Source: Mactromeris polynyma
Lineage: Eukaryota; Mollusca; Bivalvia; Venerida; Mactridae
Reading direction: 5' to 3'
Length of the DNA: 64,000 bases
Assembly: GCA_032209605.1 (NCBI GenBank)
Contig: JASFXZ010000002.1
Coordinates: forward strand, 56,732,431 to 56,796,430
Both the position numbers and the translations under genes were made by a program. Each line of letters begins with the position of its first letter. The first letter of the stretch is position 1. This document shows positions 12,701-27,700 of the stretch, in pieces. Below the pieces are notes generated by a model. That model worked only from the letters and a program-made list of their open reading frames with translations. It did no database searches and had not been told where the DNA came from.

Positions 12701-15700
12701 AGGAGAACAAACTTAGGTATTTATCCACGGAAGTGTCTATATGGGTTCTGTGTTTCACAATTGAGTCGTAATTTAAACAAGCGTATAAATGAATGTGCAT
12801 GCTGTAAAGTGGAAAATCTAACTGAATAATAATTATCACTGATCAAAATATGTTTGAGCTTTGTACCACTTAATATGTTGCGCCTAAAAGCAGAATACAC
12901 TAACAGTTTCAAATAACATTGTTTTATCAAATCATTCTTACAATGGACAAAGGAATTGCTTCAAATGACATCAACTCTGACCAAATACATTAGCTTTTCT
13001 AAAATATAAGATACATCAATACGTATTATTGTTTTAACCACACCTTTTTTCATAACAACATTATATTAATGACCAGGTCTGATTTAATGCATTTATCAGT
13101 TTATAAGAGAATGAATACTACAACTACCACAACAACTACTATTGACGTTGATGAATGACAGATGAAATGGACATGACCTTGATGAATAACCTCCCAGCAG
13201 ATGACACATGGAACAGTTCAACAGATGAAATGGGCGTGACCTAACTGAAAAAACTTTTTATACTATGCTGAGTAACTTTCTGAACAATAACAGGTCGCTT
13301 GGCAACACACATCTGCTAAACTTGTCGTGCAACTGAGGAAATACACATAATTGTAAGTTCACAAAACCAGAGCCTACTCATGAAAACACCTACTGACTCT
13401 CTGTTCATAGTCTGTACAAACTTGCAGCGAGCTTGTCATAATTCAAACACCATCAATGTTCTTTAAAGTCAGGCTTAGTAGCTCAAAACAGCTCACATAA
13501 GGTTTAACAACAGACCAATGAGCTTGTAGATTGTATGATTTTCTACCAACTCAGTTTGCTTCAAAGCAAATTAAGTGAATTTTCTGACTACATTCAGGGG
13601 TTCCATTTGACCCTGAAGTTGACCCCTTTGACCAACAGGATTCAGACTGAAGGGTAAAATTTTCTATAAATTATAGGTAATTTGGCTATAAAAGGGTAAA
13701 ATCATACGACCCTGAGATTCAGCCCCTAATGGAACCCCTGACATTTTCTTATCAATTCTAACATAATGTTGTTATACAGATCAATTCTACGACACTATCA
13801 GTGTGACTCTAATTATTTCAATTCTTTTCCATTGACATCATGAAAAAGCTCTTATCATGTATGAGAAACCACCAGTATTTTTACGTACCATAAATGTTGA
13901 CCATGCTTCAGTATGTTAAATTACAAGGGTTTATACATACTATTTGTTAGTGTAATGCCAATGGATAAGAAACACTGTATCATAAAGGATAATTCCAACC
14001 ACGATTGCAACAAAACCCTTGAAAGCATAATAAAACCATTTGACTCCCTTTATATCGCCTTCATGTCTCACTGTCTTCTTAGCTTCAGCCCTGTCAGAAG
14101 ATAGAAATACCGAATGTATTAATCATTATTAACTGTTACATAATATATAAATTATACTTATATTTAGGGGTGAGACAATTAATCGATCCATCGATGCATC
14201 ACAATGCAAGTTCTCTCGATACATGTATCAATATATGTTTTGAGAAAAATCCATGTATTCACTATTGATCCGCAATTTTTATTCATTGAAAGTAACAAAA
14301 AATGATGCGCTCATCCATGTTCTTGTGTAAACTTGCCAGAGAAATCATAAATATGTTGCAAAAATCCAAACCGAAAACGCAACTGTTACACATTTGGCAA
14401 CACACAAACGCCAACTAAGTATGGAGATTTGTTACGATTTTACTCATTAAAATTTGGAGTGCAATGGAACCATTGCAATTTAGTCACATTTAGTCATATG
14501 TGTTTTATCCTTAAAAGCAAGCAAATATTGTGCATTAAATATTCTTTACTAATCCATTAGCTAATATATCTTTACCATTAATGCTAACAAGTGTGGCATT
14601 TGCAGCATTTTACTTATCCTTTATGATATATAGCGTGATATATATCGTATCGTGAGAGGTATATTCAGGGCCCAAGCTGTCGTTCGCAATCGGAGCCAAT
14701 TGGCGAATTTTAGTTAAAAGTGGCGATAAAAATTGCAAGTGGCGAATTGGACGATTTCCTGCTTTAAAATACATATAATCTGAAAGTTGAATATAAAATT
14801 CGATCGATTTATCCCGTAATACGTCCAGCATATCCAGTCTATTGCAGTTTTAGGTCCAGCTAATTAGGCCATTTAACTCGCGTGTCAACTTGTTTACACA
14901 ATTTTACGACATACACTAGACCCCTTTACGGTATCAGCGAAGGTGTGAACAACAAAGTAAATTCACTAAATTGACCCCCAACTGTTGATTACCAGTGGTT
15001 TTAAATGGCGTGCTATTGTTAACAAAGATTGAGAATGTTGCATTAGATTGACAATGTTGCAAAATAAAACCGGTGACAGCTTGTGGCACGTTTTTGATGG
15101 TACGTACTTTCGGACAAAATTTAATGTTAAACACATTATGTTGGGAAAGCCTCAATTAATCTGTAACTATGGTAATTTAATACATATTATTTTATTGCTT
15201 TAAGTATACTCCATCTTTTAACTTTAAAAATAACATTGTTTCAGGTTCAGACAATACAAGTTTATGCAAAAGGCTGAGATCTTGGATGATTATGAGACCA
15301 ATGGAGGTGGTGCCAGGAATGAAAAAATGAAAACACTTCTGTAAATGATCTCCTGTGGAAGCACTGAACATGCTGATGTTGGAATGCAATTTTTATCTTT
15401 TCTTATTTTGAATAAAAATGTACTTAAGTTACCATGCATGTTGCTTTTCTTATTCTGTATTATATAAAAAAATTATAATGTGTGCTACATTTGTACTTAT
15501 AAACATGCTGGATAAATACACATGTCAGAAACACACACATAACATCAAAACTCAGTACATGTACTATTGTTACACAGATTGGACTTAAATGGACATTAAT
15601 TATTATAAATCAATTATTGTGCACGCAAATGCGCACTCGCGCGCCGCGCAAAGTGGCTCCTACTTTTTTTAAGCCAGTGTGGGCCCTGATATTGTGATAT

Positions 15701-18700
15701 GTATCGCGTTACGTCCGTATCGTCTCACCCCTACTAAAAATAGTATACAATATAAATAACACTGGTGTGAAGTATATTAATCTGATGCTACAGTGGAACT
15801 GCAATAACCAACACCTGTCCAAAATGACAACCTTTGCTTAATAACACAATTTCTTGGTCCCAATTTATTTTTACCTATATGCCTAATATAATGTTAACCT
15901 GACTGTAATGTCACCTGCTTGTTCTGTAAGCTGACACTCTTTTTGGTTTAGATATACGAAACTTAATGATCACCTCAGTATACGACATCACTGTCATCAT
16001 GAAGGACTTAAGTTTTGCTCACTGAACAAATGTTTGAAATTAAATAAGTTATCAATTGCACAAATTTTGATTTACTTTTAAATAAACACGCTGGAATATT
16101 TAAATCATTTAAACATATATTTGGTTACAAGAGGACCATGATGGCCCTACATCACTCACCTAAGACCACACCCCCTGTCAGTCAGGGTCTATAAACAATC
16201 AACATGGCTTGAAGGAATTTAGAAGAGGGTCACCCAAGAAACATTTCTTGTGTAATTTGGACCTATGGTGTAAGAGTGGAAGGTTTTCAAAGTTATTTCA
16301 TTTTGGTTGCCATGAATAACCAGCCATTTTGGGCTATTTTCAAACTTCACATATAATTGAAAGAGAAATACATTGAATACAAGACGATCAGGTAGGAAAT
16401 ATGACCAAGTGTAAACAATGATTTTCTACTATTTGACCTTGTGATTTAGTTCTTGACCCCAGTTTTTAACTTGATCTAGATTTCATCAAGCCAAATATTT
16501 TGACCAAATTCCATGAAAACCATGTCCTATCTGGAACAAAAACCAAAATCTTACAGCTACACACATTCTGTATAAATATAATCAGGATTGGTGGAGAGAT
16601 GAGGTAGCTGAACTGTAAACATAGTTGTAGGCATTTTTTAATAAAACAAGGGCCATGACTCTAGATCTTAATAGACTGATTTTGTCCAATATCAAACTAG
16701 GCTAAAAACGGATGGCCATATACATGTATCCAAGTTTGTTTAGGATTGCTCCAGATATGTGGATGCTTGAGCGTTGAGCATCAAATAGTTGATTATTGAC
16801 AGATTATGGACAGCCACCAATCCTAATAGCTCACCATTGAGCACTTCATGCTCAGGTGAGCAAAAAGTCTATGTGATATGTTGGTAGAAATGAAACAATT
16901 TGCTATGAGAGATTTTTGGTGCCGGTTACGCACTTTATTGACTGAAATAAACAGTGCAAATTAGAAAAACAAATTGACAACTCCGTGATGTGAATGTATA
17001 TCTATCCTCATGGTATTACCATAGTTGACATTTAACATTAATTAGCATATATTTTACATTGAACATAAGTTTATTAGATCCAAAAATATAGTATTCACAT
17101 GTTTGTTTTCAGACAACGCATACACAACCAGCTGGAAATTTGGGTAACCTGCTATAACCATAGCAACCCCAGTTAGCCTACTGATAAGCCAATAATTAAC
17201 AGGAATTTTGCAGTTTTCAGGAACTCTGTATCATTAAAAAGGCAATAAAATTGCCAAAAACAGTGCTGTTTATTTGATTTTCTTGTGTTAACACAGACCC
17301 TGGCTATCTTAAGTTGATTGGAGTCAAATGACGTAATTTTCGCATAATCAGCTTCATCATTATCATTTTCACGCACGGTCAGTCAGACGGGTACTTGTTA
17401 TGATTCAATTTCCGCATTGTCTAACCCTCATGAATATTAATGAAGTTGGTATCATCTGAAAGCTGATTGGATGAATTTTCAATCATTAACTAACAATCTG
17501 TCTAAACCGAAATTAAACACATGGTCCCCTATGACGTTAGACAGATTTTACACTTTACAGTAAATATCAATGAAATATTTTTAATTTTACTGTGTTCAGG
17601 TTTTACAAATACACATTCTGGTCAATGTAAAGTTTGGTTGGTTTTTATGGAATTATAAGTTACTATCTATACTACATCATTCCTTCTCTTGTTTAAAGCA
17701 CTAGCAACTAGAACCAGTTGAGACTTGAACCAATTTCATGATGACTTATTCCAGCTAATACAATGGTATAATCCAGCATCCAAGAAGTGTTAAAAAAGAA
17801 ATGTTTTTCTTATTTTGGAGCAACTTCTGGCTAAAATATAAATGTTATTTCTAACCTTATTTCCATACACAGCTGCAAAAATAATTATTTAAACAGTCCA
17901 CTGTCAGGCCTTTAACTGTCAATTTTGGGAAAAAGACCCTAGATAAATGTGTATCCTAAAGTTTGCCAATTTTGGAAATCTTCAATTTAATGCTTCAACT
18001 CAAAGTTTGGGAATTTTCGTTATTAAAAGTACAAGCTTTTCATATCTAAATTGTATATAAACAAGCCTTTTTATTTACATTTCATATAACAACTGTCAAA
18101 AAGACACACAATATGTTCACAAATGACACAAGGGACAATAATGGCCACAGTTATTTACCAGGTCAAAGGGCTGACAGTAATTTGCTTTTCCTATTGTCTA
18201 GATACTCATCTTGAGTCACATAAGTGCATCATCTTTCCCATACCATTGTATATCTCATATTGCTGGTTACATCCAATGTTCACCCCACATGCCATGGACA
18301 CAATGGTATAGGGAAGACAACAATGACACCAAGGTTTGTTCCCATGACACAACATTTTGAGTATCGAATTTGCATAATTTTATACTATACTATGTACAAG
18401 GACCACTAAAGGATTACAGCATAAAACATGTCATTACCAAGTTTATTACCAACAAGAAATATACAAAGAATCACTGCAACGTCACTATAACACCTAACTA
18501 TAATCACAGAATCATACAAATGAACTACTTGGAATCACATGATGATGAAGTGCACTTTTATCAGGAAGATTTCACTGCCCTGTACCTCAGTACAATGTCA
18601 AGACTATAATGAAACCATCATCTCACTGCCCTGTACCTCACTCCAATGTCAAGACTATAATGAAACCATCATCTCACTGCCCTGTACCTCACCCTGATGT

Positions 18701-21700
18701 CGAGAGTATGAAACCATCATCTCATTGCTCAGTACCTCACTACAATAACAAGACTATGAAACCATCATCTCATTGCTCGTTACCTCACTACAATGTCAAG
18801 ACTATAAAACCATCATCTCATTGCTCGTTACCTCACTACAATGTCAAGACTTAGAAACCATCATCTCATTGCTCGGTACCTCACCCCAATGTCGAGACTA
18901 TGAAACCATCATCTCATTGCTCGGTACCTCACTACAATGTCGAGACTTAGAAACCATCATCTCATTGCTCGGTACCTCACCCCAATGTCGAGACTATGAA
19001 ACCATCATCTCATTGCTCGGTACCTCACTACAATGTCGAGACTATGAAACCATCATCTCATTGCTCGGTACCTCACTACAATGTCAAGACTATAAAACCA
19101 TCATCTCATTGCTCGGTACCTCACTACAATGTCGAGACTATGAAACCATCATCTCATTGCTCTGTACCTTAGTACAACATAGAGACTATGAAACCATCAT
19201 CTAACTGCTCTGTACCTCACTACAATGCAGAGACTATGAAACCATCATCTCATTGCTCGGTACCTTAGTACAACACAGAAACTATGAAACCATCATCTAA
19301 CTGCTCTGTACCTCAAACCTGTAAAAACCTGAAATACCATATAAACCTGAAATACTGTATAACACTGACATTCTGAATAACCCTGACATTCTGCATAACC
19401 CTGACATACTGTATAACCCAGACATACTGTATAACCCAGACATACTGTATAACCCTGACATACCATATAATCCTGACATACTCTAAAACCCAGACACACT
19501 GTATAAACCTGACATACCGTATAACCCTGACATTACGCATAACCCTGACATTCTGCATAACCCTGTATAACCATACTGTATAACCTTGACATTCTGTATA
19601 ACCCTGACATACTGTATAACCCTGACATTCTGTTTAAACCTGACACACTGTATAACCCTGACACACTGAATAACCCAGACACACGGTATAACCCTGACAC
19701 TGTATAACACTGACACACTGTGTAACCCTGAAATACGGTATAACCCTGAAATACTGTATAACCCTGACACACTGAATAACCCAGACACACGGTATAACCC
19801 TGACACACTGAATATCCCAGACACACTGTATAACCCTGAAATACTGTATAACCCCGACATACTGTATAACCCAGACACACTGTATAATACTGACACACTG
19901 TATAACCCTGACATACTGTATGACCCTGACACACTGTATAACCCTGACATACTGTATAACCCCGACACACTGTATAACCCTGACATACAGTATATCCCCG
20001 ACACACAGTATAACCCTGACACACTGTATAACCCTGACACACTGTATAACCCTGACACACTGTATAACCCTGACATACTGTATAACCCTGACATACTGTA
20101 TAACCCTGACATACTGTATAACCCGACACACTGTATAACCCAGACACACTGTATAACCCTGACATACTGTATAACCCCGACACACTGTATAACCCTGACA
20201 TACAATATATCCCCGACACACAGTATAACCCTGACACACTGTAAAACCCTGACACACTGTATAACCCTGACACACTGTATAACCCTGACATACTGTATAA
20301 CCCTGACATACTGTATAACCCTGACATACTGTATAACCCGACACACTGTATAACCCAGACACACTGTATAACCCTAACATACTTTATAACCCTGACATAC
20401 AGTATGACCCTGACACACTGTATAACCCTGACATACAGTATAACCCCGACACACTGTATAACCCTGACATACAGTATAACCCTGACTCACTGTATAACCC
20501 TGACATACTGTATAACCCTGACACACTGTATAACCCTGACACACTGTACAACCCTGACACACTGTATAACCCTGACACACTGTATAACCCTGACATACTG
20601 TATAACCCTGACATACTGTATAACCCGACACACTGTATAACCCAGACACACTGTATAACCCTGACATACTTTATAACCCTGACATACTTTATAACCCTGA
20701 CATACTTTATAACCCTGACATTCTCCTTAAATGGAGATCGAGTGTGATAATTTCAAAATTTATTACAGAATAGAAGATTTACAAACAACATGAAAATGTG
20801 CATAAATTTGACCTTGATGAGACACCTATATCTGTGATTCAGATATTGGATGGCATCACACTAATACATACAGTAAACCTAGTTTATTGAAGTCTGTCAA
20901 AATGACAGTTTCCAATCTGCAGTTTTTTTCACCAACTCAGTACAGATTTGTCAACCACTCTTACTGTAAAATTTGTATCAATGAAGGCTGAAAGTGTTAA
21001 CCATGCCAGCATACTTTAAATACATACCTAACCTGCTCTTCAACGATTAGACGGTATAACATAACATAACAAGTTGACATCACTAAGAGAAGAACTATCC
21101 CCACAGCCATGTATGTTAGAGACTGCCCGTCTGGTCTACACATATAAAATATCAACAATAGATTACTAAGAATGATCAGATTCTGTAAATGTTTAACAAC
21201 TATTATGTATACACACATACCAAGTTTTGAAATTTTTATTATAGTATTTGGTGAATATGCCAATATCAGCCATTTTAGGATCACATGAGGACAAACATGA
21301 TATCATCAACCAAGTATTTATTGTTGTACACATGATTAACTGACAGTTTAGATCATGTTTCATTTAAGAACATAGAAACTTACAAATGGGAGATTTTTTT
21401 GAAAATTTTTGGGCCAATCATGCTTTATCCTTTTGTCTATTTTTCATCACTTATGCACATAGCTCCGCCAAAAACAATCCAACCAAAAATGTATATAATA
21501 TGCACAACTAGGTTTAGTACAAATAATTAATGTCAATTTCCACTGAAATGAAAAAAATGTTTTGGAGAATAAGCACCGACATCACCAATGTTGTTCAATT
21601 TTCATCACTAAAGGGCCATAACTCTGCCAAAAATAATCCAACCAGAAAATGCTGACAACAAGCACAACTTGGCTTGATATGACTAACTCATGTGAAGTGT

Positions 21701-24700
21701 CATTCAAATCCAACCACTGGTTTAGGAGAAACTTTGAAACTTGCAGACAGATAGACATCTAGACAGATTGCGTAGCATCAATATGTCATCCTGCCCCATT
21801 ATACGAGATGGGGAGGAGACATAATTCTAAAGAGTCTAAAACAGCCTTCTTAAATTTATTAAATGGTCACAGAGTCAATGCAAGTAAATTTATATAAGCT
21901 ACTCGAACCTTCTAAAGCATATTCAGGGTTTACCCAAAGACTTTTCATCTAGGGGTCCTTGGACCATTGAGTTTGACAAATTGGGGGTCCTTAGTAACTT
22001 TGCAGGGTCCCAGATATGCAGTTATATACTTGACAAAAGTTTATTTTAGGGGTCCCAGGGATGCACAGTAAGTGGAAAATGGGAGTACCTAGATTTAATG
22101 GGAGTCAGGGACTCAAGAGTTCTGCATCAGGGAAATCCATGCATATTATAGTAAGAACACTCAAAATACTCGTAATACTTTTTACACTGCTGAAATGTAT
22201 ACAGAATGAAAAACGTGAAAGGCTCAACTATCATTAGACCATGAACCTTGTAAATTCTCGTTTTGAAATCAAAATAGCTTCGTTATGTTCCTTCTCCAGC
22301 CGCCTTTCTTCTGATGATTTCTGTTTACTACAAAAAACAGTCTCAGTATTTATGTTTCATATAGAATACATACATACATCGATGCTTTGTTATTGTACTC
22401 AATGTGGCTTTTTTTGTCATGGGACTTTAAGTCAAAGTAGACATGTCATGGAGTGACTTCAAACTCAAGGTTCCCTAATTAGCATTATTTTTTGCCACAT
22501 GAGCACATCCACTGACTATCTGTAAGCGAACCAGCTTGATAGTTTTCTCTCTCACAAATTGTATTTCTCGGGTAGTTTTGGTAACAGCAACAGTGAGGGG
22601 CAAATGGTTTGAAGTCAGCTCCCACAACCACCCAGTCTCAGAGGACCCTCAAGAAATGGTCAGCAATGAATCTGACAAAGTTAAGTACGTATTGAGAGAA
22701 CCTGAATTCAGTGTACCTAATTTATCTGAACCTAGATTGATTCAACCTGAATTAAAAAGGACCTAAACTGAGTGAACCTAAATTTGAGTGAACACATTTC
22801 AGTAAATATACTCAGTGCTCCCTGGAGTATTATACCACCAGATTTCCACCATCATTTTGAGTTCAGCCATTGTAGCTCATGTTACCTGACAGATCGTTGA
22901 AAAGGCATTTGTTTTAAGGACTTTGCACAAGTTTTGTTAAATATATAGAGAGTGTATTCTGAGACTAAATATGTCTATAAGACATGGTTATCCCTGCTAA
23001 GTAGAAAAAGTGTAACTTGACCTGTAGTTTCTTATCCTATGCCGATGTGCCCAATATGAATTGAATGCATCCATCCTTTCAAGAGTAAATGATTGAAAAC
23101 AACTTTTGCATGGACAGATGGACAGGGGCAAAACGTCTTCAAATGGTGGAAGCATAAAAACTGAACAGAGTTCAGACTGCAACATCTGTTCGGGTTTCAG
23201 TTGTGCAGTATTCTCTAATTGGGCTTCATTTCTATTTAAAAGTACTTGCATAGATTCAGGGGTTCCACTAGGCGCAAATCTCAAGGGTCTTTTTGATGAT
23301 TTTTTATGGGATTTTAACATTTTATAGCCAAAATGCCTATAATAAATAGAAGAATTAACTGTCAGCTAGAATCTTAAAGAGTCAGAATGTTGCCTTTTGG
23401 AAAATTCAGGGGTCAAAGGGTCAACTCAAGGGTCAAATGGAACCCCTTAGATTTGCTAAATGTGGTTTCACTACAGACGCTACTCTCAATCTCATTGAAA
23501 TCAGCCCCTAACTTTAGCTCCGAGGTCACATTCATATAACCTCTCTCAAAATAGATATGCGTAACCAGGTGCTCGTTTGTGGTCCAATGAAATTTCTTCT
23601 TACAAAACCGTGTTTGTCGTCTTTCTCAAAATGGCTTTATCGTTTATTCGGAGTTTCTGTTTATACTGTTTTTTAACGTCCTTCCTGCCACTTCCGGTTA
23701 TAAATATTTCCAAAAACGAAACACCACACAAACAACAACGATCAACCAAAGAATGTTGCCGTGTATGAGTTCCGGTTGTGTCCAAGGGCGCAGCCATATT
23801 GAAATTGACGAAAATATGTAATCGGAACGCCCGTTGATCTATGCTCAAATAAAATTTACGGAGCTCGTCTGAGATCAACGAATATTCATAACTCTATACC
23901 ACAGCATTTTGCAGTCGATGATTTGATTGGCTACTCAAAGGTCACATGAATGTGACCTGTATTGTGCAGTCATCAGATCCAGTTAGCGTATAGTATAGGA
24001 GCATGCGACTGGAGCTGATTTTAATGAGATTGACACTACTCTATACACCATGTATATCATTTTTTAATATTAAACCTCAATGTGCAATGTAGAGACAATG
24101 AAACCATTATCTCACTGCTTTTTTCCTCAGTACAATGTAGAGACAATGAAACCATTATCTCACTGCTTTTTTCCTCAGTACAATGTAGAGACAATGAAAC
24201 CATTATCTCACTGCTCTGTACCTCAGTACAATGTAGAGACAATGAAACCATTATCTCACTGCTCTGTACCTCAGTACAATGTAGAGACAATGAAACCATT
24301 ATCTCACTGCTCTGTACCTCAGTACAATGTAGAGACAATGAAACCATTATATCATTGCTCTGTACCTCAGTACAATGTAGAGACAATGAAACCATTATCT
24401 CACTGCTCTGTACCTCAGTACAATGTAGAGACAAGGAAACCATTATCTCACTGCTCTGTACCTCAGTACAATGTAGAGACAATGAAACCATTATCTCACT
24501 GCTTTTTTCCTCAGTACAATGTAGAGACAATGAAACCATTATCTCACTGCTTTTTTCCTCAGTACAATGTAGAGACAATGAAACCATTATCTCACTGCTT
24601 TTTTCCTCAGTACAATGTAGAGACAATGAAACCATTATCTCACTGCTTTTTTCCTCAGTACAATGTAGAGACAATGAAACCATTATCTCACTGCTTTTTT

Positions 24701-27700
24701 CCTCAGTACAATGTAGAGACAATGAAACCATTATCTCACTGCTTTTTTCCTCAGTACAATGTAGAGACAATGACACATTTATCTCACTCCTCTTTTCCTC
24801 AGTACAATGTAGAGACAATGAAACCATTATCTCACTGCTTTTTTCCTCAGTACAATGTAGAGACAATAAAACCATTTTCTCACTGCTCTGTACCTCAGTA
24901 CAATGTAGAGACAATGAAACCATTATCTCACTGCTTTTTTCCTCAGTACAATGTAGAGACAATGAAACATTTATCTCACTGCTCTGTACCTCAGTACAAT
25001 GTAGAGACAATGAAACCATTATCTCACTGCTTTTTTCCTCAGTACAATGTAGAGACAATGAAACATTTATCTCACTGCTTTTTTCCTCAGTACAATGTAG
25101 AGACAAAAAAGATAACTTTAAAAAAAAGAGTTGACCCCAAACACCCTTGGAACGAAATCACCAATTTTGTACATGTCTGACCTAATCAGACAACTGATAC
25201 TTCTTCATTTTTGTCAAATCAGCCAAGAAGGGTAAGATTCTCACACCTGGATGAAAAGACATGAAAATGCAAATTTCTGGATTACAATCCTAACCCAGAC
25301 ATACTGTATAACCCTGGCACGATGTATGTCCCATACACAATGTATAACCCTGACATACTGTAAAACCCTGATCTACTGTTGACTCTGACACACTGTATAA
25401 ACCATATAACCGGATACACTGTATAACCCATATAACCGGACACACTGTATAACCCATATAACTCTGACACACTATATAACTCATATAATCCGGACACACT
25501 GAAAAACCCATATAACCCTGATATAATGTATAACCTGGACATACTTTATAACCCATATAACCCGGACATATTGTATAACCCGTATAACCCTAACACTGCA
25601 TAACCCCGACATACTGTTTAACCCATATAACCCCGACATACTGTATTATAACACTGACAAACCGTATAACCCTGACACACTGTATAACCCATATAACCCC
25701 GACATACTGTATAACCCATATAACCCCAACATACTGTATAACACTGACAAACTGTATAACCCTGCCACACTATAACCCATATAACCCTGCCACACTGTAT
25801 AACCCATATAACCCTGCCACACTGTATAACCCATATAACCCGGACACACTGTATAACCCATATAACCCGGACACACTGTATAACCCTGACACTCTCTTTT
25901 TAAGGAGATTGAGTGAGGTAATTTCAAAATCTATCACACAATAGAAGATTTACAAACAACATGAAAATGTGCATAAATTTGACCTTGATAAGACACCTTT
26001 ATCTGGGATTCAGATATTGGATGGCATCAGACTTATTCCGTACAGTAAACCTAGTTTATTGAAGTCTGTCAAAATGACTGCAAACAATTTCGTTTTTGTC
26101 AATATCCAGTCATCAGTTGACCAGTCATGATCTCCATAGTTTACAACCAGCAGTTTTTTCTCACCAACTCAGTACAGACCAAGTACAGATTTGTCAACCA
26201 CTCTTACAGTAGAATTTGTATCAATGAAGGCTGTAAGTGTTAACCATGCCAGCATACTTTAAATACATACCTATCCTGCTCTCCAATGATTAGACGGTAT
26301 AAATATAGTCGTAATATAACATAACAAGTTGAGATCACTAAGAGAACTGTCCCCACAGTCGTGTTTGTTAGAGGCTGCCCGTCTGATCTACACATTTAAA
26401 ATAGCAACAAGAAATTACTCAGAATGATCAGATTCTGTAAATTTTAAACAACTTTAAGCATCCACACATACCAAGTTTTGACCTTTTTTATAGTAATTTG
26501 GTGAATGTGCCAATATCAGCCATTCTAGGATCACATGAGGACATGCATGATATCATCAACCAAGTATACATTGTTGTACACATGATTAACTGACAGTACA
26601 GATCATGTTTCATTTTAGAACATAGAAACTTACAAAAGGGAGATTTTTTTTGTTTTGGAAATTTTGGACCATAACAACCTCTTATCATACTTTTGTCTAT
26701 TTTTCATCACTTAAGGGACATAACTCCGCCAAGGGGATAAAATGCATAACTAGGCTTGGTACTGAATTTTTTTTTGTCCAATTTTCATCACTAAGGGGAA
26801 TTAACTCTGCCAAAAATAATCCTTCTTACATTAAATTGATTAATCAAATGTATACACTCAACTCAAGCTGTTAATTTATATAAGCTACTCAAACCTTCTC
26901 AAGCATTTTATAGTAAGAACATGACATGCCAACAACAAAAGCATCCTTACAAACATTGTCTTGTTATCAAAGACAAGTTGAGAAGTTGACCAAACTTGAG
27001 TTATGTAGAATAGAAGCAGTAATTCTCAAACTACTCAAAATACTTGCTTTACACACGGCTGAAGTGTATACAGAACATGAAAAACATGAAAGGCCCAACT
27101 ATCAGTAGACCGTGAACCTTGTAAATTCTCGTTTTGAAATCAAAATAAGCTTCGTTATGTTCCTTCTCCAGCCGCCTTTCTTCTGATGATTTCTGTTTAC
27201 TACAAAAAACAGTCTCAGTATTTATGTTTCATATAGAATACATACATACATCGATGCTTTGTTATTGTACTCAAAGTGGCTATCAAGTATTTTTTTGTTA
27301 TGGGACTTTAAGTCACAGTAGACATGTCATGGAGTGACTTCAAACTCCAGATACATCATCCAGCACTACATTGGGCACATTCACTGACTATCTGTAAGGG
27401 AACCAGCTTGATAGTTTCCTCGCTCACAAATTGAATACCTCAGGTAAGATTCGTAAGAGCAACAGTGAGGGGCAAGTGATTTGAAGTCAGCTCCCATAAC
27501 CTTTCAGTCCAAGAGGCCCCTCAAGAAATGGTCAGCAATGAATCTGACAAGTTGAGTATGTATTGAGAGAACCTGAATTCAGTGTACCTAATTTATCTGA
27601 ACCTTGATTGATTCAACCTGAATTAAAAAGGACCTAAATTGAGTGAACCTAAATTTGAGTGAACACATTTCAGTAAATATACTCAGTGCTCCCTGGAGTA

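Larger units (their letters stand above)
20726..23485. repeat. Segmental duplication, copy 1 (unique segment)
   Basis: Collinear with 25,891-28,309: both start at GGAGAT, GAGTGTG or GAGTGAG then TAATTTCAAAAT, and run through the transmembrane exon, the helix exon and a CAGGGGTTCC element to GATTTGCTAAA and GTGGTTTCACTACAGAC. Differences are scattered substitutions and small indels. Copy 1 has extra material including a CATCACTAAAGGGCCATAAC repeat at about 21.4-21.8 kb. Confidence 0.9.

Noticed and set aside
19313..20667. Long frames of up to about 290 codons with YTVCQGYTVCQG- or SGLYSMSGLYS-type repeats
   Set aside because: They are translations of an 18-bp minisatellite, open in several frames on both strands, with no splice sites or unique sequence.
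24075..25106. CRISPR-like array
   Set aside because: Repeats are contiguous with no unique spacers, and the DNA is eukaryotic.
24057..25180. Frames of about 350 codons on both strands
   Set aside because: A 48-bp tandem repeat lacking stops; the overlap of three equally long frames shows it is compositional.
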